Assembly (NCBI GenBank): GCA_017958465.1
Contig: JAGDCQ010000303.1
Coordinates: 1-8,182, forward strand
DNA length: 8,182 nt
Reading direction: 5' to 3'
From: Lachnospiraceae bacterium
GTDB taxonomy: Bacteria; Bacillota; Clostridia; Lachnospirales; Lachnospiraceae
Of the stretch, positions 1 to 6,228 are shown piece by piece (the first letter of the stretch is position 1; every line of letters begins with the position of its first letter). The notes beneath the pieces were generated by a model. It saw only the letters and a list, made by a program, of their open reading frames with translations. It was not told the origin of the DNA and did no database searches. Both the position numbers and the translations under genes were made by a program.

Positions 1-575
1 TGATCGGTAAGTTCATCGACCAGATCCTTCCCGAGGAAACTCTTCCCCGCACCCTCACCAGCTATTCTCCTTGCTTCCGTAAGGAGAAGGGCGCACACGG
101 CATCGAGGAGCGCAGTGTTTACCGTATCCACCAGTTTGAGAAGCAGGAAATGATCGTTGTCTGCAAGCCCGAGGAGAGCCCCATGTGGTTCAACAAGCTG
201 TGGCAGAACACAGTCGACCTGTTCCGTTCCATGGACATCCCGGTCCGTACCCTCGAGTGCTGCTCCGGCGACCTTGCAGATCTTAAGGTTAAGTCGGTTG
301 ACGTCGAGGCTTGGTCACCCCGCCAGAAGAAGTATTTCGAAGTCGGCAGCTGTTCCAACCTTTCGGATGCACAGGCCCGCCGCTTAAAGATCCGTGTTCA
401 GGGCAAGGACGGCAACAAATACTTCGCCCACACCCTCAACAACACCTGCGTTGCTCCGCCCCGTATGCTCATCGCATTCCTTGAGAACAACCTCCAGGCA
501 GACGGCTCCGTGCTCATCCCCGAAGTTCTCCGTCCTTACATGGGCGGCAAGGACAAGCTCGTTCCGAAGCACTGA
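1..575 (+). CDS. serS: Seryl-tRNA synthetase, C-terminal part (5' end outside window)
   Basis: This is the 3' end of a class II aminoacyl-tRNA synthetase that charges tRNA-Ser with serine in the cytoplasm. The first complete codon is at 3 and about 190 residues are visible, so most of the catalytic core is present but the N-terminal tRNA-binding coiled coil is missing. Motif 2 is seen from about 63 (SYSPCFRKE, then RIHQFEKQEM). The CSGDLADLK and FEVGSCSNLSDAQARRLKIR blocks follow. Motif 3 (APPRMLIAFLENNLQADGS, around 450-510) carries the class II Arg. The protein ends in the usual VLRPYMGG tail. The motif 2 loop reads GAHGIEER rather than the common GSAGRDTRG, so it belongs to a variant SerRS subgroup that I recall from Clostridia. 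TGA ends the gene at 573-575 and a terminator follows 31 bp later. The identification is firm; the subgroup assignment is from memory. Confidence 0.96.
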   Translation, partial: IGKFIDQILPEETLPRTLTSYSPCFRKEKGAHGIEERSVYRIHQFEKQEMIVVCKPEESPMWFNKLWQNTVDLFRSMDIPVRTLECCSGDLADLKVKSVDVEAWSPRQKKYFEVGSCSNLSDAQARRLKIRVQGKDGNKYFAHTLNNTCVAPPRMLIAFLENNLQADGSVLIPEVLRPYMGGKDKLVPKH

Positions 576-606
576 TCAAAAAACAAAGCGCCGTAAGGCG
601 AAAACA

Positions 607-640
607 GAAAACCCGCAGCCACGCTGCGGGTTTTCTTTAT
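607..640. terminator. Rho-independent, probably bidirectional terminator between serS and hflC
   Basis: A 13-bp perfect stem (607-619 with 623-635) has a three-base loop (CAC) and a GC-rich core, CCCGCAGC. On the plus strand the right arm runs into TTTTCTTTAT, giving the U-rich tail for serS. On the minus strand the same stem ends in TTTTCTGTTTT, so it can also stop hflKC transcription arriving from the other side. The two genes are convergent with only 74 bp between them, which suits a shared terminator. Confidence 0.93.
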
Positions 641-649
641 ATCCATACA

Positions 650-1579
650 TTACTGCACGTTTTCAAATATCTTTGCTATAGGTGAATCCGAATCCAGGAT
701 CAATGTCTTCTTTCCCGAGCCCTTCAGCGCTGCCTTTGCTGCATCCAGCGAAATTACGAAGGAATAGAAATCACTCCTGCCCTCATCGGCATAAGCCTCC
801 GAAAGGATCCTCATGTATTCTGCCTCGCCTTCAGCCACTATCTTCTCGCCCTTGGCTTCTGCCTCGGAAACGCTGATGGTGATCTCATAATCTGTCTGAG
901 TATGGATCTTTGTTGCCTCCGAATCACCTTCAGCCGTGAAAGTAGCAGCCTTGTTGTTTCTCTCGGAGATCATACGCTCGTAAACGTCGTTCTTGTTGTC
1001 GTTTGGCAGATCCATATGCTTTGTTTCCACCGACAGAAGGTCGATCCCGTACTGATCCATGGTATTGCCTATCTGGGCCATTATAGTCCTCGACAGCTCG
1101 CCATCACGCCCTGTTATAACGCTGGACTGGACCATACTGCTTATCACGGTCTTTATTGCGTTGTAAACAGTGATGTTGATACGGCTCTCGGCATTTGAAA
1201 TGGAGTTCAGGGTCTGAACGAAAAGCTTGGGATCCTTTATCCTCCAGAGTACGTAGCAGTCAGCCACCATGCTCTTTTTGTCCTCGGTGATAACGTCCGA
1301 AGCCGCAAGATCGTATATCTGGATGGACTTCGGAAGGGTGTCCGTTGTCTGGATAAAAGGTATCTTCAAGCTGAGTCCGGGGTCGGAAACGATTTTTTCA
1401 ACTTTTCCGAACTGCTTTACCAGAGTGTACTGGTTTTCATAAGTTACGATATATGCGCTGTCTATAAGGAGAAAGACCACGATCGCAAGGATCGCCACAA
1501 AGATGTAACGCCCGTACCTGGGCTGTCTGATCCGTTCTGTCTTATTTGCTCGTTTCATATTGTCTGTATAATTGTCCAT
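650..1579 (-). CDS. hflC: Protease modulator HflC (SPFH/prohibitin family)
   Basis: This is a 309-residue membrane protein of the SPFH (stomatin/prohibitin/flotillin/HflK-C) family. In E. coli, HflC pairs with HflK to form a cage around the membrane protease FtsH and limits its access to substrates. A basic N-terminus (residues 9-24) precedes one membrane segment (about 24-44), which predicts the N-terminus inside and the bulk outside. The SPFH domain follows (about 45-200), including DKKSMVADCYVLWRIKDP. Next come the HflC-typical LPNDN..VYERMISER stretch and an Ala/Glu-rich coiled-coil region (about 200-260, EAKGEKIVAEGEAEYMRI). The C-terminal FYSFVISLDAAKAAL resembles the E. coli HflC end (FYAFIRSL). 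The start is ATG 1579, which has an excellent ribosome site; the in-frame ATG at codon 8 does not. It is the second gene of the hflK-hflC operon, 10 bp after hflK. FtsH is not in this window. Confidence 0.93.
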   Translation of the reverse strand: MDNYTDNMKRANKTERIRQPRYGRYIFVAILAIVVFLLIDSAYIVTYENQYTLVKQFGKVEKIVSDPGLSLKIPFIQTTDTLPKSIQIYDLAASDVITEDKKSMVADCYVLWRIKDPKLFVQTLNSISNAESRINITVYNAIKTVISSMVQSSVITGRDGELSRTIMAQIGNTMDQYGIDLLSVETKHMDLPNDNKNDVYERMISERNNKAATFTAEGDSEATKIHTQTDYEITISVSEAEAKGEKIVAEGEAEYMRILSEAYADEGRSDFYSFVISLDAAKAALKGSGKKTLILDSDSPIAKIFENVQ

Positions 1580-1584
1580 AGGAT

Positions 1585-1591
1585 CCTCCTT
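1585..1591 (-). promoter_or_regulatory. hflC ribosome binding site overlapping the hflK stop codon
   Basis: AAGGAGG on the minus strand lies five bases before the hflC ATG. Its first two bases are also the last two of the hflK TAA (1590-1592). A ribosome finishing hflK therefore sits on the hflC start region, which suggests translational coupling and balanced HflK:HflC output. The sequence is seen directly; the coupling is inferred. Confidence 0.85.
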
Positions 1592-2525
1592 ACTCAGTTA
1601 CCGTTTCGCCGGTGAAGCTCTCGAGAGGAAGTATCTTCTGTACACCTGTCTCGGAGTCGTCGATTATCACTGTAAGATCCGGCAGGATATCCTGCATAGC
1701 TTCAAAGAACATACGCTGCTTTGTGATGAGCGGATACTTGATGTATTCCTTGTAAAGGGCATCAAACCTGGCCGCCTGACCGTTGGCCTCGTTGATGCGG
1801 GCCTGCCTTTGCGCCTCTGCTGTCTTGATGATGCGGTCGATCTTCGCCTCAGCTGCCGGAAGCTGCTCGTTCCTGTACTTCTGGGCATTGTTGATAGCCG
1901 TTTCCTTGCCCTGCTTTGCCGTTTCCACAGCTTTGAAAGCTTCGAGCACGGCTTCTGTCGGCGGCTCAGCGTCCTGGATCGTGATGTTCACAAGCTGGAG
2001 ACCGATATTGTGAGCCTCAAGCCTCTGTGTGATGGAATCCCTGATAACGCTCTGGATCTCGTTCTTTCCTGTGGTGATAACGCTGTCCACGTCGTAAAGG
2101 CCGATGGTGGAACGTATGCAGGAAAGCGCGATATTCTTCAGGATGAAGGCCGGTTCGTCCGATGCGTACAGCGCCTTTATTGGATCAACCACCTTATATT
2201 CCACGAAAAAGTCCACATTAACGAAGTTGAAGTCCGAAGTGATCATCAGGGACTCGTCTTCGATGGTCCTTAAGCTCGTTGCATCATAACCGATGGCGAT
2301 ACCCTGGATGGTGGTGTTTACCTTCCTGACTTCCTGTACCAGCGGGATCTTGAAGTGCAAGCCCGGCTCCGCAACGGCCTGCGGCGTACCAAAGGTGGTC
2401 ACCACCGCCTGCTCCTGCTCCCTTATAGTATAAAAAGAATTAGACAGGATGATTATCCCGACTATTATGATCACTGCGGGGATCACTGCCTTTTTTAGCA
2501 ACGAATACATTTGCTGCTGAGTCAT
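1590..2525 (-). CDS. hflK: FtsH protease activity modulator HflK (SPFH family)
   Basis: This is a 311-residue SPFH membrane protein, the expected partner of the downstream HflC. A short cytoplasmic N-terminus leads to one strongly hydrophobic membrane segment (about 14-31). The SPFH domain starts with YTIREQEQAVVTTFG (32-46) and EPGLHFKIPLVQEV (53-66), which are HflK hallmarks. A long Ala/Gln/Glu-rich helical region follows (about 190-260). The C-terminus (KYPLITKQRMFFEAMQDILP, then a hydrophobic VIIDD strand) is also HflK-like. It is shorter than E. coli HflK (419 residues) because it lacks the N-terminal Gly/Pro-rich segment and the long C-terminal tail. The start is set at 2525, where AAAGGAGG lies seven bases upstream. 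The frame is open back to an ATG at 2621, but that start has no ribosome site and sits upstream of the predicted transcription start. It is the first gene of the hflK-hflC operon. By family knowledge the large domain faces outside the cytoplasm. Confidence 0.93.
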   Translation of the reverse strand: MTQQQMYSLLKKAVIPAVIIIVGIIILSNSFYTIREQEQAVVTTFGTPQAVAEPGLHFKIPLVQEVRKVNTTIQGIAIGYDATSLRTIEDESLMITSDFNFVNVDFFVEYKVVDPIKALYASDEPAFILKNIALSCIRSTIGLYDVDSVITTGKNEIQSVIRDSITQRLEAHNIGLQLVNITIQDAEPPTEAVLEAFKAVETAKQGKETAINNAQKYRNEQLPAAEAKIDRIIKTAEAQRQARINEANGQAARFDALYKEYIKYPLITKQRMFFEAMQDILPDLTVIIDDSETGVQKILPLESFTGETVTE

Positions 2526-2532
2526 ATAGTTT

Positions 2533-2540
2533 CCTCCTTT
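2533..2540 (-). promoter_or_regulatory. hflK ribosome binding site that decides the start
   Basis: AAAGGAGG on the minus strand is a near-perfect match to the 16S rRNA tail. It has a seven-base gap to the ATG at 2523-2525. It selects this start over the longer open frame from 2621. Confidence 0.9.
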
Positions 2541-2611
2541 GCTCACTTGAAAGCGAAACTTTAGGGCCGCTCTTCGCAGCCGGTTTCTGCCCTCGTAATC
2601 AGCTTGAAAAT

Positions 2612-2640
2612 ATAATAACAATCTGACGGTCTTAATTCAA
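2612..2640 (-). promoter_or_regulatory. Predicted sigma-A promoter of hflKC
   Basis: On the minus strand TTGAAT (2635-2640) and TATTAT (2612-2617) are separated by exactly 17 bases, and a TGT just before the -10 adds an extended -10 element. Transcription would start near 2605, leaving an untranslated leader of about 80 bases before the hflK ATG. I see only weak pairing in that leader and no riboswitch I recognise. Confidence 0.72.
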
Positions 2641-2669
2641 GAAATTTTGCGTGAAAAACGGGAATTCTG

Positions 2670-2698
2670 TTGCGGATTTGTCGTACTTTTAGTATAAT
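2670..2698 (+). promoter_or_regulatory. Predicted sigma-A promoter of the cyclic-di-GMP enzyme operon
   Basis: A perfect -10 TATAAT (2693-2698) sits 17 bases downstream of a weak -35, TTGCGG (2670-2675, three of six matches). Transcription would start near 2705, leaving a leader of only about 25 bases, too short for a riboswitch. The -35 boxes of this promoter and the divergent hflKC promoter are 29 bp apart, so a single bound protein could affect both. The weak -35 is compatible with activator dependence, but that is inference. Confidence 0.65.
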
Positions 2699-2730
2699 CT
2701 ATTCGGAGAAATATATGAGGTTGGCAACTG

Positions 2731-5700
2731 ATGAAAACCCGTGGGTTTAATAAAAAATATATCATAATAGCTCTTATACTTGGTATTTCGATAGTCTTTT
2801 TCTACCAATATCAGGCTTTTATTTCGCGTTCTCAAAGGCTTCAGCGTGAAAACGCCTACGAAAACATACGTGCTGTGTACGAGCAGGCGCTGGCGAAGTT
2901 TGACGAGGTCTACACAGATGATGTTGTCTACTCTTCCTATGAGCTCAACAACCTTATAGACAGCCTTAAAGGTATCAACGTCGCAACACACCTTGACGGC
3001 GTTGTTGTCAGCGTTGTCCTGAAGGAAGGGACCGAGCGCGGAAGAATGCTGCCCGTCACCGGATCCCTCTACGAGATCGACACCATCACTCAGAAGGGCT
3101 CTATTTTTATCGATTATCTCAAGTCCTGTTCTTTCGAGCGCGGCTACTCCTACGAGGCCTTCCGCTCTGCTTTTGATGCCAGGAACGAATCCCTCACAAA
3201 ATATTACGATCCGAACGTAAAGGACACCTACTACCTCTACTACGCAGATTCAGCTTTCAAGAATATAGATATCATCGCCCTTTACAGGGCCGACAAGCTG
3301 GATACAAGCCTTGATGTCATCAAGGGCATCGCAAACGGCTTCTTCTTTACGGAATTTACGGTCTTCATCCTGCTGGTGGCATGGCTCATCTTTGCGCATG
3401 TTTACGATATGATCACCTCAAAGCACGAGAACGAGCATATCGAGTCCATACAGCGCCGTTACCGCACGGCCCTCACCAACAAGAACAATTTCATCTGGGA
3501 ATACTTCCTTGACACCGACACCATGCTCTGGGACGAAGCAAACTCAGTAACAGAGCCTCTTTTCGATGTTTCCGGACAGCACAGGAAGGAAACCATCTCA
3601 TCCGAAAAGATCCACCCCGAAGATCAGTGGACCTTCTACCAGTTCTGCGACGACCTTGTTACAAACGACCCTGTTGTCTCTTCCGAGATCCGCCTGAAGG
3701 ACACCTCCGGGACCTACCGCTGGTACCGCTTTACGGGCACAAAGGTCTTTAACAACGATCAGAGCTACCCTGTCAGCGTTATCGGTCAGACAAGCGACAT
3801 TAACAGCGATAAGCTTGAAACGGAAAAGCTCCGTGAAGAGGCTTCCCGCGACACACTCACAAAGCTCTACAACTACCAGACCTTCCAGGAGATGGTCGAG
3901 TCCGTTATCTCGCACAATGAAGACGCCGAGATCATGGCCTTTATGCTTGTGGACGTGGACGACTTCACGACCCTCAACACCTCCTACGGTTATGCTTTCG
4001 CGGATGCCCTCCTTGTGGACATCGCAGGGCGCCTGCGCAGGATCTTCCCGGAAAACACCATCATCGGGCGCTTTGGCGGCGACGAGTTTGTAGCCCTGGT
4101 CCGCAACGTTCCTTCCATGTCCTTCGTGGTGGAGCTTGCCCAGTCCATACTTTCCGCCATCCAGAACACTATGAGCGATTCCAACCAGAAGTACGGACTT
4201 TCCTGCAGTATCGGTATATCCCTCTTCCCGGTGGACGACCTTTCCTTCCAGCAGCTCTTCAACAAGGCTGATATGGCTCTGTATGATGCAAAGTCAAAGG
4301 GCAAGGGCCGTTACAGTGTTTACAACACCGGCATGAAGCAGATCCCCGAAACAACGCGCAACAAGAACAACATAAAGCTGATGATGCCTTCCTCCACCTC
4401 CAAGGAACGCCAGAGCGTGGACAGCACCATCCTCGGAAACGCTATCGATATCCTCTTCGACTCCAGGGATCTTAATATGTCCATCAACGTGATGCTGTCC
4501 ATCATCGGCATCTACTACAAGCTCGATCACTTTGTGATCGCAGAGTTCAAAGAGTACGAAACGGATACAAAGGCAAAAGTTCTTTTCGAGTGGGCTTCCG
4601 ACAAGAAATACAAGCTCCCCGAAAAGACAAAGGAGACGGAATACTCCACCGACGATCTGTTCCTCGGCTACGAAGCCGACGCCTCCAGCGCCTTCTGCTG
4701 CGACGACGTGGCGGAGCTTACGGCCTCCGGCATAGATCTCACAAAGGATCCTTACCTTTTCAGGGCAAAAGCCTTTATCCAGCACGGTATCAAATACAAG
4801 AGCAATTACATTTACTATATCAACGGAAGCAGCGCCGAGACCCGCGTCTTCAAGAAAGAGGAACAGGATTCCCTCCTCCTCCTCGCAAAGCTCGTGGGAA
4901 GCTACCTTGTTCAGCTGCGGTCCCAGGAAACCCTCGATTTTGTTTCCCAGATGGATACCCTCACAGGTGCCTACAACTACTCGGCATTCCTGCAGCGCGC
5001 GGACAAGAGGCTCAGCGCGAACGACAACACGCAGTACGCGTTCATCTACGCAAATATCCAGCAGTTCAAGCTGCTTAATGATACTTACGGCTACACTGCA
5101 GGCGACTCCATCCTTCTTGGGCTTTCGGAGATCCTGCAGAAGGTTGTTGGCGCAAACGCCCTGATCTCGCGTATTTCGGGCGACCGCTTCGTTGTTATGT
5201 ACCCTTACGAAAACGGCACCGACCTGCAGGCCAAGATCAAGCGTATCATCAATGACGCAAAGCGCATCCCTCAGCAGAACGGCGAGTATTACAGGTTTGC
5301 GCTAACTATCGGCATTTACCTTGTGGAGGCCGGCGACACCGCAATGATAGCGGTAGACAGGGCGATCATCGCGCTGAAGAATATATCCGACTACCACAAC
5401 TGCAGTTACATGTTCTATGACGAATCCATGCACGAAACCCTCATAGAGCAGAAAGATATCGAAGATACGATGGAACAGTCCCTCAAGAACAACGAGTTCC
5501 TCGTATATTATCAGCCGAAAGTGGACCTTAGGACCAACGAGCTTGTGGGCTCAGAGGCGCTGGTGCGCCTGCAGCACAACGGAGAGCTCATCCCGCCTGT
5601 CAAGTTTATCCCTGTTTTCGAGGAAAACGGATTTATCCTGCAACTGGATTATTATATGCTTGACAAAGTCTGTGCAACTATGAGAAAATGCCTCGATGAA

Positions 5701-6210
5701 GGTCTGCCTGTCAAACCCGTTTCGGTCAACTTCTCACGTCTGCACCTCAACAATACGGTCCTTCCGTCAAAGATAGAGGCCACACTAAAGAAGTACCGCA
5801 TAGAGCCGTCACTTATAGAAGTAGAGATCACGGAAAGCGCCCTCAACGCGCAGAACACCTACCAGCAGCGCATCCTCAGCGATATCCACAAGATAGGATG
5901 CCGCCTTGCGATGGACGATTTCGGTTCCGGTGTTTCTTCCCTCAACACTCTCTGCGAGCTGCCGTTTGACGTCCTCAAGCTTGACAAGTACTTCCTTCAG
6001 AACAATGTCGTGACTGCGCGCGAGCAGGTCATCATCAAGAACATTGTCACTCTCGCAAAAGAGCTGAACATGAAGGTTATTTGCGAAGGCGTGGAAACAG
6101 AAGACCAGGCAGAGTTCCTAAGAAGGATAGGCTGCGAATACGGACAGGGTTACCTGTTCTCGAAGCCCGTTCCCGAGAAGGACTTCCTGAACGAGTATTA
6201 CAGGGGTTAA
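2731..6210 (+). CDS. Membrane-bound PAS-GGDEF-GAF-GGDEF-EAL cyclic-di-GMP synthase/phosphodiesterase
   Basis: This 1159-residue signalling enzyme turns over the second messenger cyclic-di-GMP. Order of parts: membrane segment 10-28; external region about 30-203, no family recognised; membrane segment 204-226; PAS_3-like domain about 245-357 (IHPEDQ, GTYRWYR, DI); first GGDEF about 370-530; GAF-like domain about 560-730; second GGDEF about 735-895; EAL about 905-1150. The first GGDEF has GGDEF at 449-453 and the PleD-type residues D408, N416 and D425, so it looks active; the I-site RxxD is PENT here. The second reads SGDRF (816-820), with N775 in place of the metal-binding Asp, and is probably regulatory. 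The EAL site looks complete: E942 (EALVRL), N1000, E1032, D1062-D1063, K1083, E1119, Q1139. The frame is closed by TGA at 2716-2718, making ATG 2731 the first start; GAGG lies 10 bases upstream. The net activity cannot be read from sequence. Confidence 0.95.
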   Translation: MKTRGFNKKYIIIALILGISIVFFYQYQAFISRSQRLQRENAYENIRAVYEQALAKFDEVYTDDVVYSSYELNNLIDSLKGINVATHLDGVVVSVVLKEGTERGRMLPVTGSLYEIDTITQKGSIFIDYLKSCSFERGYSYEAFRSAFDARNESLTKYYDPNVKDTYYLYYADSAFKNIDIIALYRADKLDTSLDVIKGIANGFFFTEFTVFILLVAWLIFAHVYDMITSKHENEHIESIQRRYRTALTNKNNFIWEYFLDTDTMLWDEANSVTEPLFDVSGQHRKETISSEKIHPEDQWTFYQFCDDLVTNDPVVSSEIRLKDTSGTYRWYRFTGTKVFNNDQSYPVSVIGQTSDINSDKLETEKLREEASRDTLTKLYNYQTFQEMVESVISHNEDAEIMAFMLVDVDDFTTLNTSYGYAFADALLVDIAGRLRRIFPENTIIGRFGGDEFVALVRNVPSMSFVVELAQSILSAIQNTMSDSNQKYGLSCSIGISLFPVDDLSFQQLFNKADMALYDAKSKGKGRYSVYNTGMKQIPETTRNKNNIKLMMPSSTSKERQSVDSTILGNAIDILFDSRDLNMSINVMLSIIGIYYKLDHFVIAEFKEYETDTKAKVLFEWASDKKYKLPEKTKETEYSTDDLFLGYEADASSAFCCDDVAELTASGIDLTKDPYLFRAKAFIQHGIKYKSNYIYYINGSSAETRVFKKEEQDSLLLLAKLVGSYLVQLRSQETLDFVSQMDTLTGAYNYSAFLQRADKRLSANDNTQYAFIYANIQQFKLLNDTYGYTAGDSILLGLSEILQKVVGANALISRISGDRFVVMYPYENGTDLQAKIKRIINDAKRIPQQNGEYYRFALTIGIYLVEAGDTAMIAVDRAIIALKNISDYHNCSYMFYDESMHETLIEQKDIEDTMEQSLKNNEFLVYYQPKVDLRTNELVGSEALVRLQHNGELIPPVKFIPVFEENGFILQLDYYMLDKVCATMRKCLDEGLPVKPVSVNFSRLHLNNTVLPSKIEATLKKYRIEPSLIEVEITESALNAQNTYQQRILSDIHKIGCRLAMDDFGSGVSSLNTLCELPFDVLKLDKYFLQNNVVTAREQVIIKNIVTLAKELNMKVICEGVETEDQAEFLRRIGCEYGQGYLFSKPVPEKDFLNEYYRG

Positions 6211-6228
6211 GTTTTTTGGAGGTCGGTT

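Noticed and set aside
589..600. Small CGCC-GTAA-GGCG hairpin between the serS stop and the terminator
   Set aside because: Only four base pairs with a GNRA-type loop and no U-run. It may add a little RNA stability, but it cannot be called a separate element.
1572..2273. 233-codon plus-strand open frame antisense to hflK/hflC
   Set aside because: It lies opposite two clear SPFH genes, has no ribosome site, and its product shows only the low-complexity Leu/Val/Asp/Arg composition typical of an antisense shadow.
2541..2605. Possible structured leader (riboswitch or attenuator) of hflKC
   Set aside because: Only short, interrupted pairings such as GCGAA/TTCGC and GAAAC/GTTTC are visible, with no terminator and no known riboswitch core.
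2678..2698. TTGTCG (2678-2683) as the -35 of the plus-strand promoter
   Set aside because: The spacer to TATAAT would be only nine bases; TTGCGG at 2670-2675 gives the normal 17.
2526..2730. Small unlisted gene in the divergent intergenic region
   Set aside because: No open frame with a ribosome site lies here; the space is taken up by two promoters and the leaders.
2689..2991. 100-codon minus-strand open frame starting within the cyclic-di-GMP gene and running into the intergenic promoter
   Set aside because: It overlaps the membrane/sensor coding region on the other strand, with no start signal and no family resemblance.
4294..4785. 163-codon minus-strand open frame inside the cyclic-di-GMP gene
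   Set aside because: It is antisense to a continuous, well-conserved coding region and has no ribosome site or recognisable motif.
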